Origin: Oceanobacillus jordanicus
Lineage (GTDB): Bacteria; Bacillota; Bacilli; Bacillales; Amphibacillaceae
DNA length: 64,000 nucleotides
Assembly: GCF_022095695.1 (NCBI RefSeq)
Contig: NZ_JAIFZM010000016.1
Coordinates: forward strand, 1-64,000
Direction: 5' to 3'
Shown here: positions 52,354 through 60,815 of the stretch, one piece after another
How positions within the stretch are numbered: position 1 is the stretch's first letter
Layout: the number at the start of each line of letters is the position of its first letter
Notes under the pieces: generated by a model
What the model was told of the DNA's origin: nothing
Database searches by the model: none
Seen by the model: the letters and a program-made list of their open reading frames with translations, nothing else
Translations under genes and position numbers: made by a program

Positions 52354-53784
52354 TCATTCTTCTCCTTCTGTTGACCCTATAAAGACAGCTACTCTTTCAG
52401 GGTCCCTTTGTTGCAATCGCACTCCATTACCCTGGAGTTGCGTTATATGTTCAAGCTGTTTCTCTTTAATACGCTCTCCCTTAAGTATAAGCGGTATTCC
52501 CGGCGGATATGGGATAACGGCCTCTGCCGCTATATGTCCCGCTGCCTCGGTGATAGGCACATGCCTTGTTTCCAACTGATCCATTTTTGCATAAGGAATA
52601 GCCAGCTCTGTTATGGATTCAAGCCCCGTTAAAAACGGTACTATATCTATTGTATCATGCATTCGACTATTTTTTAATTGCTCATTCACTGTTTTTATTG
52701 CTTTTTTCAATGTTCCTGTTTGACTAAAAGGAGACAGCCCGTGAATAAATAAAATTTGATTGTCTGTTTGAAGCTCTGGGTAAATATTTTGTTCTTCAAA
52801 CAGTTTTGCTACTTCATTGGCAGAATGTTTCACGTGTAACGTTATTTTTAATGGATCCTCTGCAGGGACAATGGACCAGTTTTCCGAATCCCCAAATAGT
52901 CTCTTTACTTCTTGGACACTTTTCATAACAGCGTCCACATTTTCTCTGGGCATAGTCGCTAGAAATGCTCTTGCAATATCTAGTGAGGCCATCAACGGGT
53001 AGGATGGGCTACTTGATTGCAAGAGTTGCAAGTAATGAGATAATCTCCCTCGCGACACCAAGGAAGAGTTGTGATGCAGGAAGGATGCCATCGTCATGGC
53101 TGGTGCCATCTTGTGTGCCGATTGAACAACAACATCTGCTCCTAAGCTAATAGCGGAAGCAGGAAAAGGGTTACCTAGAGAAAAATGCACGCCATGCGCC
53201 TCATCTACGAGTACAGGGATTTGATAATCATGTGCAAGTTCAATCATCTCTTTTAAGGGGTACGTTCCTCCGAAATAATCAGGGTATGTCAGCACCACTG
53301 CCTTCGCATCTGGATGTCTTTTCAAAGCTTCTTGTAATGTATCTTGCTCGGGGTTGGTGAAGCGACCGACACTTTCCTCATATGCGGGAGAAATAAAAAT
53401 CGGATTAGCTCCCCTTAACTCTAAACCATTCATAATAGATTTATGGCTGTTTCGCTGAACAATAACTTTATCCCCGCGTGAACAAGCTGCCATAATCATG
53501 GCCAAATTCCCCGCTGTACTCCCTCCAACAAGGAAGTAGGTATGTTCCGCCTGAAAATAATCTGCAGCAAGACGTTCTGCTTCTGCGATAGGGCCTTCTG
53601 GGGCATGCAAGTCATCCAGTCCAGTCAGTTCTGTCATATCGAATTTTAATATTTCATTATAAAAGTCACTTGCCTTCTCTGGAAAAATGGTTCCATTTTT
53701 ATGCCCTGGCACATGAAAGGAGACAGGGCTGTTCTTAGTGAATTGTTTTAATGCTTGGAATAAAGGGGTCAATTGCTGATCCAT
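52354..53784 (-). CDS. yaaO: Orn/Lys/Arg decarboxylase-family PLP enzyme (YaaO)
   Basis: A 476-residue fold-type I PLP enzyme. [10 protein letters not shown] is at the N-terminus, [12 protein letters not shown] is at 193-204, and the PLP lysine is K225 in [11 protein letters not shown]-terminal [19 protein letters not shown] is also typical. It is shorter than the large biodegradative decarboxylases, lacking their N-terminal wing. The amino-acid substrate cannot be decided; in B. subtilis yaaO stands in the same place beside tmk. Confidence 0.92.
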   Translation of the reverse strand: MDQQLTPLFQALKQFTKNSPVSFHVPGHKNGTIFPEKASDFYNEILKFDMTELTGLDDLHAPEGPIAEAERLAADYFQAEHTYFLVGGSTAGNLAMIMAACSRGDKVIVQRNSHKSIMNGLELRGANPIFISPAYEESVGRFTNPEQDTLQEALKRHPDAKAVVLTYPDYFGGTYPLKEMIELAHDYQIPVLVDEAHGVHFSLGNPFPASAISLGADVVVQSAHKMAPAMTMASFLHHNSSLVSRGRLSHYLQLLQSSSPSYPLMASLDIARAFLATMPRENVDAVMKSVQEVKRLFGDSENWSIVPAEDPLKITLHVKHSANEVAKLFEEQNIYPELQTDNQILFIHGLSPFSQTGTLKKAIKTVNEQLKNSRMHDTIDIVPFLTGLESITELAIPYAKMDQLETRHVPITEAAGHIAAEAVIPYPPGIPLILKGERIKEKQLEHITQLQGNGVRLQQRDPERVAVFIGSTEGEE

Positions 53785-53926
53785 GATGAGATGCTCCTTC
53801 TTTTATTGTTTATGTAGGCCGAAAATCATTTCTATTTGTTCATGCTATTTTACTATAACAAAATGGCAAGCGCCTGTTTTTATGGAACGACGATTACCCC
53901 TCTAGTTAAACCATTAGGAAATAAAA

Positions 53927-53952
53927 AAAGTCTCTGCAAAAAGCAAAGACTT
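53927..53952 (-). terminator. Terminator of csfB
   Basis: AAGTCTCTGC / GCAAAGACTT hairpin with seven T at its end on the minus strand, 7 bases after the csfB stop. Confidence 0.75.
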
Positions 53953-53958
53953 AGGTAT

Positions 53959-54150
53959 CTATGAATATAGTTTTGGTTTGGTTGCATTCTTTAATTTTCT
54001 CACATAATAATTGTACTTTTCTTCTCGTGGCTCTGTATGAATCATATTATGCTCGCACTCTGTACAAATGAATGTCGTGTACAAATGGATCCCTCTAGCC
54101 TTTTCTTCCTCACAGATCCCACATCGTTGCGAATATGTTGTTTGTTCCAT
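53959..54150 (-). CDS. csfB: Anti-sigma factor Gin (CsfB)
   Basis: 63 residues with two zinc pairs, C10/C13 and C29/C32, and the conserved end KPKLYS. Gin keeps sigma-G (and in the mother cell sigma-E) inactive until the right stage. ATG 54150 follows GGAGG; the frame is open further up but the rest is promoter. A sigma-F promoter of textbook form is 22 bases upstream. The neighbouring xpaC-yaaN pair of B. subtilis is absent. Confidence 0.94.
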   Translation of the reverse strand: MEQTTYSQRCGICEEEKARGIHLYTTFICTECEHNMIHTEPREEKYNYYVRKLKNATKPKLYS

Positions 54151-54171
54151 CTCCCCACCTCCGTTAGAAAC

Positions 54172-54201
54172 TAGTATCTCCCAATCTAACGAAATATATA
54201 C
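54172..54201 (-). promoter_or_regulatory. Sigma-F promoter of csfB
   Basis: On the minus strand GTATA (54197-54201), 15-base spacer, GGAGATACTA (54172-54181). This is a full match to the sigma-F consensus (GYATA, GGNNANANTR). Confidence 0.85.
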
Positions 54202-54229
54202 GAAAAATCTTTGAAAAAATGCGAAGCTA

Positions 54230-54937
54230 TTAATCTGTTTTTCTAAGGAACCGTTTGGACAATTGAATGATATAGAAGATGTGAATACCTGCTCCCAAAA
54301 CCCCAATAAAGAGGCTATTCATCAAATGGACGCCCTCTATAAGAAATAGCTTTGCCGGCCAAAAAGTTGGCAAGATACCACCAGCCCAGTTCCAGGGCTC
54401 TGAAACAAAATAGATGATGAATGGGACAAATACAACAAGACCGACACCTTTAGAGAGAGCTAACCCTTCTATTTTATTGGCAGCAATGGCAACAAGAAAC
54501 AAACAGATAATCGGAGCCTCCATTGCCAGCATTACTGTTACCAACAGCTTATCTAAAATGGGTAAAGCAACAGGACTCGCCCACTCCAGATAAATATATC
54601 CATACAACACGGTTAACACTCCTGGTAATAACAAGCGATACAACAGGTAGCCCTGTTTGCTCAACGGCGTCACAGCAAAGTAGTCTATCATTTTGTCATC
54701 TCTTTCATCAAGCATAATAAAGCCTGCCATGATGCCTAGTAATAATGGAATTAATAGAATAAAGAAGCTCGCCAAGAGTCCATTATAGGCTCCTAACGCA
54801 AACTGTGCAGTAGCAAACGGCAATATGAAGCGAACAAGTAAGATGAGTAAGAGGGGGCCAATCAAGGAAATCAAAAGCATTGGATCCCTGTATATTTGCT
54901 TCATGTCCCCTTTTATTAAATGGAAGACGGACTTCAT
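54230..54937 (-). CDS. ABC transporter permease, ABC-2 type (second permease)
   Basis: 235 residues with six hydrophobic segments. It begins with a cytoplasmic helix (FHLIKGDMKQIYRDPMLLIS) typical of ABC-2 exporters. MLDERDDKMIDYFAVTPLSK is the coupling-helix region. It overlaps the first permease gene by 4 bases. Together with that gene and the ATPase it resembles exporters annotated as fluoroquinolone export systems; that label is from family naming only. Confidence 0.85.
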   Translation of the reverse strand: MKSVFHLIKGDMKQIYRDPMLLISLIGPLLLILLVRFILPFATAQFALGAYNGLLASFFILLIPLLLGIMAGFIMLDERDDKMIDYFAVTPLSKQGYLLYRLLLPGVLTVLYGYIYLEWASPVALPILDKLLVTVMLAMEAPIICLFLVAIAANKIEGLALSKGVGLVVFVPFIIYFVSEPWNWAGGILPTFWPAKLFLIEGVHLMNSLFIGVLGAGIHIFYIIQLSKRFLRKTD

Positions 54938-55641
54938 AATGTTTTCCCCTCACTTGCTTTACGTATAATCATGTTATAAAAAGATTTCCTTGCCCAAATA
55001 AATGCTATGACACCCCATGATAATAGCATTACCACAGAATATATTGCCTCCCACGTAGTAATCGAATGAAATCCTGAGCTGATCAAAAGAAGAGCACCTT
55101 TTGTTGGCAAAAGCATAAAAAGGAAATGGTCCATCCCTGTTATTTCTAGTAACGGAAGTAAAAATATCAGGCTGTAGATAGAGGACAGGAAAAAGAATCC
55201 ATTTAGCGTATGGCAACGCACCGCTACCCCTAAACCAAAAATAGTGAAAAACATGGATGTTAAAAACACACCGACCAGAAACAGCACCAGATAATGAGAT
55301 ACACCAAAAACACTGATATGAATGATATAACTTGTTAGAACAGATAACACCGTTAGTGAAAGTGCTTTGGAGAAGATGTACTCTTCCACTTTGTACGGCG
55401 TAATGAATAGATTGTCTAAAATATTCTGGTTCTGTTCTAAAAGGACGAGCCCACCGATAAAGAAAAATCCTAATACACCAGGATCAGAAAATGTAATGAA
55501 GATCCCAGCAATTTCTCTATACTGTTCCGGGATCTGATGGAGCGCAATAATGTAAAACAGACTGACTAACATATAGACTGCATACAGTCCGTGACGAAAT
55601 TGAATTTTTATATCATATAGAAAGGCTGCAGGAAATCTCAT
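54934..55641 (-). CDS. ABC transporter permease, ABC-2 type (first permease)
   Basis: 235 residues, six hydrophobic segments, start AAFLYDIKIQFRHGLYAVYM, and a LLEQNQNILDNLFITPYKVE coupling region that matches the LDERDDKMIDYFAVTP of its partner. The two permeases are probably paralogues forming a heterodimer. It overlaps the ATPase gene by 4 bases and the second permease gene by 4. Confidence 0.85.
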   Translation of the reverse strand: MRFPAAFLYDIKIQFRHGLYAVYMLVSLFYIIALHQIPEQYREIAGIFITFSDPGVLGFFFIGGLVLLEQNQNILDNLFITPYKVEEYIFSKALSLTVLSVLTSYIIHISVFGVSHYLVLFLVGVFLTSMFFTIFGLGVAVRCHTLNGFFFLSSIYSLIFLLPLLEITGMDHFLFMLLPTKGALLLISSGFHSITTWEAIYSVVMLLSWGVIAFIWARKSFYNMIIRKASEGKTL

Positions 55642-56495
55642 TTCAATCCTCTCCCTGTAACATTAATAAAGATGTCTTCGAGTGTTGCCTCCTGGGTATG
55701 GATCGTCTCCACATTATGTGTTTGGAGAATACCTAAAAAATCATGATTTGTCCCGATTCCTTGTAAGTCAAATTCACTTGTTACTAACTGATGATCCTTT
55801 CTGCGATACTCCAAGCGGACTTTTCTTTTATTATGAAGCACCCGTAAATTTCTAGGGGAATTAATCAATTCGATCTTTCCATCTACTATAAAAGCAACCC
55901 GATCACAAATCTCATCAGCAGTGCTCATATTGTGTGTGGTAATTAAAATCGTTTTCCCTTCTTCTTTTAAGCTTATAATTTTATCTTTTACTTTCTTAGC
56001 GTTAAGTGGATCCAATCCTGAAGTCGGCTCATCTAGAAAGAGGATATCCGGATTATTTAATAATGCACGACATAAATTCAACCTCATTTTCATTCCTTTA
56101 GAGTAAGCGGCCACTTTCATATGAGCGGACTCCATTAATCCCATTTCTGTAAGCAACTGCGCTGGTACAGCAGTATCCCCTGCATAGAGATTGCGGAATA
56201 AGGAGAGGTTTTCTATTGCCGTAAGCCGCTGATAGAAATTAGGAAATTCAAAAGCTACCCCAATCCTTTCATAATAGGAGCGCCTTACCTGGCTTACTTC
56301 CTGGTCAAAAATGTGAACCCCGCCCTGATAGTTTTTCAGCATTCCAATTAGTATTTTTTGGGCCGTACTTTTTCCCGCACCAGATGGACCAAGAAACCCA
56401 AAAATCTCCCCTTTCTTTATTGTAAAATCCATCCCTTTTAGGGTAGGCTCTTTACGACCTGGATAGGTGAAAAACAACTTTTCTACTTTTATCAT
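55638..56495 (-). CDS. ABC transporter ATP-binding protein
   Basis: 285 residues. Walker A GPSGAGKST at 36-44, signature YSKGMKMRL near 135, Walker B ILFLDEPTSG, and the H-loop TTHNM. A C-terminal extension of about 75 residues is usual for drug or lipid exporters. It starts directly after the TetR gene and overlaps the first permease gene, so the four genes form one operon. Confidence 0.93.
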   Translation of the reverse strand: MIKVEKLFFTYPGRKEPTLKGMDFTIKKGEIFGFLGPSGAGKSTAQKILIGMLKNYQGGVHIFDQEVSQVRRSYYERIGVAFEFPNFYQRLTAIENLSLFRNLYAGDTAVPAQLLTEMGLMESAHMKVAAYSKGMKMRLNLCRALLNNPDILFLDEPTSGLDPLNAKKVKDKIISLKEEGKTILITTHNMSTADEICDRVAFIVDGKIELINSPRNLRVLHNKRKVRLEYRRKDHQLVTSEFDLQGIGTNHDFLGILQTHNVETIHTQEATLEDIFINVTGRGLK

Positions 56496-57101
56496 CTAAT
56501 CCACCTTCTTAATTAAGCCATTAGATATAAAGGTAAGGAGTAAGTCCATGGATTCTGCAAAATGCTCCTCACCAATCTGTTGCTTTTGGAGAAATAATAA
56601 GAAAACCATGCGCAGTAGTTGGATTACAACCTCAGATTGTTCCTCTACTATGACGTTTTCTCTTTGCAATTTTTCAACTAATGGTGTGAAGAAATCCACA
56701 TCACTATTAACAAGGTGGGCTACTTTCTCCTCTGGTAATTTTCTTAATAGCGATTCCATGATTCCCTCGTCAAATAACTGGCGAATAAATGCATTAGTCT
56801 CCATTACAGAAAAAGCCTCCATTAAAAAGGATTTAAAGCTTTCTCTCGTGACATTCCCCGACTGGAAAAATGGTAGCACAAGTTGTTCTCTAATCTTTTC
56901 TTCTTCCTGCTCCAAGATCTCTAAATAAAGCACTTCTTTGCTTTCATAAAAATTGTAGAAAGAACCTTGCGCTATCCCGACTGATTTCGTGATATCCGAA
57001 ATACTCGTTTTCTTCAGTCCTTGTTTCACAAACAAGTCCCTTCCTTTTGTAAGAAGATCTTGTTGAATCCATTCCTTTTCCCTTTGCCCAAACTTTGGCA
57101 T
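56496..57101 (-). CDS. TetR-family transcriptional regulator
   Basis: 201 residues. The N-terminal HTH is SISDITKSVGIAQGSFYNFY at about 33-52, followed by ESKEVLYLEILEQEEEKI. The C-terminal ligand domain is helical. First gene of the ABC exporter operon; it stops at 56496 and the ATPase gene starts at 56495. An 11-bp inverted repeat just upstream (57123-57157) is its likely operator, making the operon self-regulated. Confidence 0.92.
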   Translation of the reverse strand: MPKFGQREKEWIQQDLLTKGRDLFVKQGLKKTSISDITKSVGIAQGSFYNFYESKEVLYLEILEQEEEKIREQLVLPFFQSGNVTRESFKSFLMEAFSVMETNAFIRQLFDEGIMESLLRKLPEEKVAHLVNSDVDFFTPLVEKLQRENVIVEEQSEVVIQLLRMVFLLFLQKQQIGEEHFAESMDLLLTFISNGLIKKVD

Positions 57102-57122
57102 CCCAACATCTCCTTGTTTTTG

Positions 57123-57157
57123 AATATATGAATAAAATTATTTTATATTCATATATT
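57123..57157 (-). promoter_or_regulatory. Candidate TetR operator
   Basis: Perfect 11-bp arms AATATATGAAT (57123-57133) and ATTCATATATT (57147-57157) with a 13-base centre, 22 bases before the TetR start. Any promoter must overlap it, given the A/T-rich sequence. Confidence 0.6.
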
Positions 57158-57192
57158 AATCAAAATCGTTACGTTGGTCAAGCCATTTACGG

Positions 57193-57311
57193 CATTAAAA
57201 AACTCGCATTCGCTTGTCTTTTAGAGAATGTGTACATTTTTTATACTTGGGTCTACAAAATTTTAGCTACGTCCCCATTGCTTCCTAGCTGAGATTTAAT
57301 AGTTTCCTACA
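57193..57311. repeat. Dispersed repeat, TTATACTTGG family, copy 3
   Basis: Closest to the copy at 45201: ATTAAAAAACTCGCATTCGCT, TTATACTTGGG, AAAATTTTAGCTA, TTGCTTCCTAGCTGA. A short piece resembling its left end (about 57903-57930) also sits at the inner edge of the ISL3 remnant. Confidence 0.65.
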
Positions 57312-57318
57312 GTGAAAT

Positions 57319-57360
57319 AAAAACTGCCATAGGGGATAACTCGTCCCAATGGCAGTTTTT
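57319..57360 (-). terminator. Terminator of bofA
   Basis: 12-bp stem AAAAACTGCCAT / ATGGCAGTTTTT with an 18-base loop that can itself pair (GGGGA / TCCC). Confidence 0.8.
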
Positions 57361-57375
57361 TATATGTGGTAGGCA

Positions 57376-57642
57376 TTATGGAAGAATAAATAAGTGAATA
57401 GCTGCTAGGGAGGCCATTCCAAACAATCCTAAAAATCCGGATACAACTACTGTGAATACGTTAATTGGAATGTGTAACCCCATTGCTCCACCGAACACAT
57501 TGAAAAAAAACAAAAATAAAATCCCAATTCCTAATTTTACTGTCCCCTGCGCCAAAAAACGCATTGGCTTAATGGGGGCCCCTACCAGTAACAAAACAAT
57601 GATAAGTGCAATCATTACTGTTATAACCACTGTAGAACTCAT
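57376..57642 (-). CDS. bofA: Sigma-K processing inhibitor BofA
   Basis: 88 residues, almost all membrane-embedded: three hydrophobic stretches around STVVITVMIALIIVLLLVG, LGIGILFLFFFNVFGGAMGL and the C-terminal GMASLAAIHLFILP. BofA holds the SpoIVFB protease inactive with SpoIVFA. ATG 57642 has AAGGAGG 8 bases upstream. Position beyond recR/yaaL is as in B. subtilis, but the accessory block at 57.7-60.5 kb now separates it from yaaL. Confidence 0.9.
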   Translation of the reverse strand: MSSTVVITVMIALIIVLLLVGAPIKPMRFLAQGTVKLGIGILFLFFFNVFGGAMGLHIPINVFTVVVSGFLGLFGMASLAAIHLFILP

Positions 57643-57702
57643 CCAAATCCCCTCCTTGTCCCCTTTCTTGAAATGCAAGAAAGTATAAAATAAACGCCGT
57701 TA

Positions 57703-57864
57703 TCTAGCTCGCTACTACACCAAATACTCGGCGCCCCCTAATTGCCTGCGATAAAGAAGACTTACCGACTGTCCTTCGCCAGAGTTTCCGTCGCCCTAAT
57801 GCTTGTCTGGAAGGCGAAAGTCATCATCACTTCGTTTCCTCTCACTTGGACTCTGCGCTTTTCT
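57703..57864 (+). repeat. Modular intergenic repeat, copy D
   Basis: TATCTAGCTC...GATAAAGAAGACTTACCGAC...GGCGAAAGTCATCATC...CTCTGCGCTTTTCTT. It has the GACTT...AAGTC hairpin module but not the 44-base core. Inside it CTTCGCCAGA pairs with TCTGG and GGCGAAAG, a stem not conserved in sequence in the other copies. Confidence 0.7.
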
Positions 57865-57897
57865 TATTTTTATGAAGAAAAGAAAGAAAAAAGAACA

Positions 57898-58237
57898 TTA
57901 GTTAGAAAAACTCATGTTTGCTCGTCTTCCAAATATGCGGATGCGCTGGATTTTCTGAGTCGGATAGTCATGAACACTTGTTGTGTCGTGGCACGATGAG
58001 GGCACCTGTGGGGCTCTATTTCTTTCTCCAGAAATAAGCGATAAACTCATCAATTTCTTCTGTATTCTGAACCGTAAACTCTTCAAATCCTGGAAATTTA
58101 ATGGTAGGAATTCAATTACACGCATCTCCTTTTTGTTTGGTTGTTTGAACTGCACCCAGTTTAACAAATAATGAGCTTGCGTGATTTTTTTTATATTCAG
58201 AAGATTATCCTCTCCCCAACAAATATTTTAGAGCCAT
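57898..58237 (-). pseudogene. ISL3-type transposase remnant, copy 1 (5' end of element)
   Basis: On the minus strand the element end starts GGCTCTAAAATATTTG (58237 inward). AAAAGGAG precedes a TTG start at 58115. A frameshift then breaks the gene. The later frame reads EPHRCPH and HDYPTQKIQRIRIFGRR, the zinc-ribbon start of ISL3 transposases. It stops at about 57898. Only the first 70-odd codons survive. Confidence 0.75.
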
Positions 58238-58287
58238 ATTTTCCGAAACATTGAAGAACCCCAACATACATTAGAAACTCAAAATAA

Positions 58288-58318
58288 AAATACCTGCCAT
58301 TGTGGAATGGCAGGTATT
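58288..58318 (-). terminator. Terminator of glpT
   Basis: 14-bp perfect stem AAATACCTGCCATT / AATGGCAGGTATTT with a GTG loop, 38 bases after the glpT stop. Confidence 0.85.
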
Positions 58319-58355
58319 TCGTCTTTTAATAAATTCGAAGGTTTCCTAGCATGAA

Positions 58356-59720
58356 TTAATGATTTTTTACAACTTCATGACCTCGGACATTCCAAGTGAT
58401 TGCAAACAATACTACTGCAAGCGCACAAGAAACTGTTAATAACATGAAACCAGCATCCCAGCTGAAGTGCTGAACTACAAAGCCCATAATTGCATTTGCT
58501 GATACAGCACCACCGATATAACCAAAGAAGCCAGTTAATCCAGCAGCAGTACCAGCAGCTTTTTTAGGTACAAAATCGAGAGCTTGTAAGCCAATTAGCA
58601 TAACAGGACCATAAATCAAGAAACCAATGGCGATTAATGCAATATTGTCTACAAGTGGGTTACCAGCAGGATTGAACCAGTACACAAGAACTGCGACTAG
58701 CACGCCGATCATAAACACAACACCAGCTGGTCCGCGACGGCCTTTAAAGACTTTATCGGAAATATAACCACATAACAGCGTACCAGGAATTCCTGCCCAC
58801 TCATATAGGAAGTAAGCAATTCCGGACTCACTCATATTAAAACCTTTTTCTTCACTTAAATAGGTTGGAGCCCAATCCAACACGCCATAACGTACAAAAT
58901 AAACAAAAATATTAGCAATAGCAATAGCCCAAACCCATTTATTATTTAGTACATATTTGAATAGAATTTCTTTTGTAGTTAGTTCTGTTTCAAATATTTT
59001 TTTGGATTTACTTGGATAATCATCTCGATGTTCTTCAATTGGAGGCAAACCTTCTGATTGTGGAGTATCTCGAATCAATGCAAAAGCAATAATTGCAACT
59101 ACGACAGCGACTAACGCTGGTAAAATAAATACTCCTTCATAGCCTATAAAGGTTGCACCAAAATAGGTTGTGGCAAGCGATACACCACCAATAGCCAATG
59201 GAGCCATAAGTCCTCCACCCACATTGTGTGCCACATTCCAAATAGCGGTCTTACCACCACGTTCACTCACACTAAACCAATGTACAAGAACACGTCCAGA
59301 AGGCGGCCAGCCCATCCCTTGAACCCAACCGTTAAGGAATAACATAATAAACATAATGGTGATGGTTGATGTGAAAAAAGGAATAAATCCCATTAATAAA
59401 TTTATAATTGCCGACAAAATTAAACCAGTGACTAGAAAAACTCTAGCATTACTTCGATCTGAGATCGTTGCCATAACAAATTTACTTATTCCATAGGCAA
59501 TGGAAATAGCAGATAAAGCTAGACCTAATTCACCCTTTGAGAAACCTTCTTCTGTAAGATAAGGCATAGCAAGTGAAAAGTTCTTCCGAATTAAATAATA
59601 AGCTGCATAACCAATGAATATTCCCATAAAGACTTGAAATCTAAGTTTTTTATACTCAGCATCTATCTTATCCTCTGGTAATCTTTCTTTGGCTGAAGCA
59701 GGTTTAAAAAATTTCAACAT
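58356..59720 (-). CDS. glpT: Glycerol-3-phosphate/phosphate antiporter
   Basis: Imports glycerol 3-phosphate in exchange for phosphate. 454 residues with about 12 membrane segments. Closely follows the E. coli GlpT sequence: [70 protein letters not shown] and [23 protein letters not shown] 59720 has AAGGAGGGG upstream. It has its own promoter with a cre site, and a leader terminator. It is an accessory gene here; B. subtilis has rRNA genes at this place. Confidence 0.97.
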   Translation of the reverse strand: MLKFFKPASAKERLPEDKIDAEYKKLRFQVFMGIFIGYAAYYLIRKNFSLAMPYLTEEGFSKGELGLALSAISIAYGISKFVMATISDRSNARVFLVTGLILSAIINLLMGFIPFFTSTITIMFIMLFLNGWVQGMGWPPSGRVLVHWFSVSERGGKTAIWNVAHNVGGGLMAPLAIGGVSLATTYFGATFIGYEGVFILPALVAVVVAIIAFALIRDTPQSEGLPPIEEHRDDYPSKSKKIFETELTTKEILFKYVLNNKWVWAIAIANIFVYFVRYGVLDWAPTYLSEEKGFNMSESGIAYFLYEWAGIPGTLLCGYISDKVFKGRRGPAGVVFMIGVLVAVLVYWFNPAGNPLVDNIALIAIGFLIYGPVMLIGLQALDFVPKKAAGTAAGLTGFFGYIGGAVSANAIMGFVVQHFSWDAGFMLLTVSCALAVVLFAITWNVRGHEVVKNH

Positions 59721-59848
59721 AAAAGCCCCTCCTTGTTGTATATAAAAATAGAAAACAAACTCTCAAAAAATCCATTAAAATAATGGTTAACTAACCCTCC
59801 TTCGTTAGTAAAGCTGAAGTCGCTAGATAAGTAGATAGGATTTCACAC

Positions 59849-59902
59849 AAAAAAGCCATACTAAAACATATACATCCCAAAAGGAATGTATATAAATAGT
59901 AT
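59849..59902 (-). terminator. Leader terminator (attenuator) of glpT, probable GlpP target
   Basis: In the 215-base glpT leader a long stem (ATACTA...TATACATTCC / GGGATGTATAT...TAGTAT, loop TTTT) is followed on the minus strand by GGCTTTTTT. The sequence just before it is AGAGGTGGCGGAGACGAGG. In B. subtilis glp leaders carry such a terminator, overcome by GlpP with glycerol 3-phosphate. Confidence 0.7.
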
Positions 59903-59941
59903 AGTCTCCTCGTCTCCGCCACCTCTTAACTTGTAGAATTA

Positions 59942-59979
59942 AGAATAAATGATTTTTTAAAAAATGTCAACGCTTACAA
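59942..59979 (-). promoter_or_regulatory. glpT promoter overlapped by a cre site
   Basis: TTGACA (59965-59970), 17-base spacer, TATTCT (59942-59947). TTGTAAGCGTTGACA (59965-59979) fits the CcpA consensus WTGNAANCGNWNNCW at every position and covers the -35, so CcpA should block transcription when preferred sugars are present. Confidence 0.8.
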
Positions 59980-60126
59980 TGAAACATTATAAATAGAAAT
60001 AGAATTCCTTCTTGATAGACATAGATTCATTGTCTACACTAAAAATCAGTCTATAAATCTATAAAAGCATGCACCCTTCTGTATATAGAGTAATAAATCA
60101 ACTAGGTTATAGAATGGTTTTGTAGA

Positions 60127-60306
60127 ATGAGAAAAATCTCTTTACAAAAAAAGATACTAGTCTTCATAATTAGTCTAATTTTATTTGTTATTATTGCTAT
60201 TACAGCCATAAATAGCTATCTTGAGTCTAAGGAAGTAGAGGAACAAATGGGGGAAAGAGCTATACAGGCTGCTCGAACTATTTCTTTCAACACAAATAAG
60301 CGATAA
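60127..60306 (+). pseudogene. Truncated sensor histidine kinase, CitA/DcuS type (N-terminus only)
   Basis: 59 codons: one membrane segment (KKILVFIISLILFVIIAIT) followed by SKEVEEQMGERAIQAARTIS, the start of the extracellular sensor of citrate/dicarboxylate-type kinases. The match ends near 60280, where the sequence joins an ISL3 remnant; the last seven codons and stop come from it. The rest of the kinase and its response regulator are gone. Divergent from glpT. Confidence 0.7.
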
Positions 60307-60498
60307 ACTCCATCTATTTCTTCTGTATGCTGAACCGTAAACCCTTCAATTCCTGGTAATTTAACGGTAGAATTCAATTACATGTTTCTCCTTTTTGTTT
60401 GGTTGTTTGAACTGCACCCAGTGTAACAAATAAGGAGCTTGCGTGCTTTTTATTTATATTCAGAAGATTATCCTCACTCCACCAAATATTTTAGAACC
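60278..60498 (-). pseudogene. ISL3-type transposase remnant, copy 2 (5' end of element)
   Basis: About 210 bases similar to copy 1 in the same orientation. Element end GGTTCTAAAATATTTGGTGG starts at 60498, and a TTG start lies after AAAAGGAG. The intact frame reads STVKLPGIEGFTVQHTEEID and then GVYRLFVLKEI before it breaks off at the kinase fragment. The junction lies in CTATTTCTTTC (60278-60288), shared with copy 1. Confidence 0.75.
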
Positions 60499-60538
60499 AA
60501 AAAAGGCAAGGGAACACAATAGGTTCCCTTGCCTTTTT
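60499..60538 (-). terminator. Terminator of the dnaX-recR-yaaL unit
   Basis: 15-bp stem AAAAGGCAAGGGAAC / GTTCCCTTGCCTTTT, directly beside the ISL3 remnant end. Confidence 0.85.
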
Positions 60539-60583
60539 GGAATAGAAATGTAAAGAAATTTTGCTCTTAGAAATTCTCTGTGG

Positions 60584-60799
60584 TTAGCGGAAACTCATGG
60601 CACTAACTTTACGATGCCTTGCCTCACGGAGTAAAAATAAATAATTCGCTTGAGCAAGTGCTTCTCTATTTACCGCGTGTACCGGTCGATCAATGCTTTG
60701 TTCTAGCAAAGAAGAGATGTGCTTCCATTCGTTTTCCAATTTGAATATTGAATCTAATAATTGCTCATCCATATCGCTTTTTTTAATTTTTTTGGCCAT
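60584..60799 (-). CDS. yaaL: DUF2508 protein YaaL
   Basis: 71 residues, helical and charged: DEQLLDSIFKLENEWKHISS and NREALAQANYLFLLREARHR are the family core. No membrane segment. Function unknown. I chose ATG 60799, with AGGTGGG just upstream. It follows recR by 16 bases, as in B. subtilis. Confidence 0.9.
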   Translation of the reverse strand: MAKKIKKSDMDEQLLDSIFKLENEWKHISSLLEQSIDRPVHAVNREALAQANYLFLLREARHRKVSAMSFR

Positions 60800-60815
60800 G
60801 TGTCCCACCTAATCC

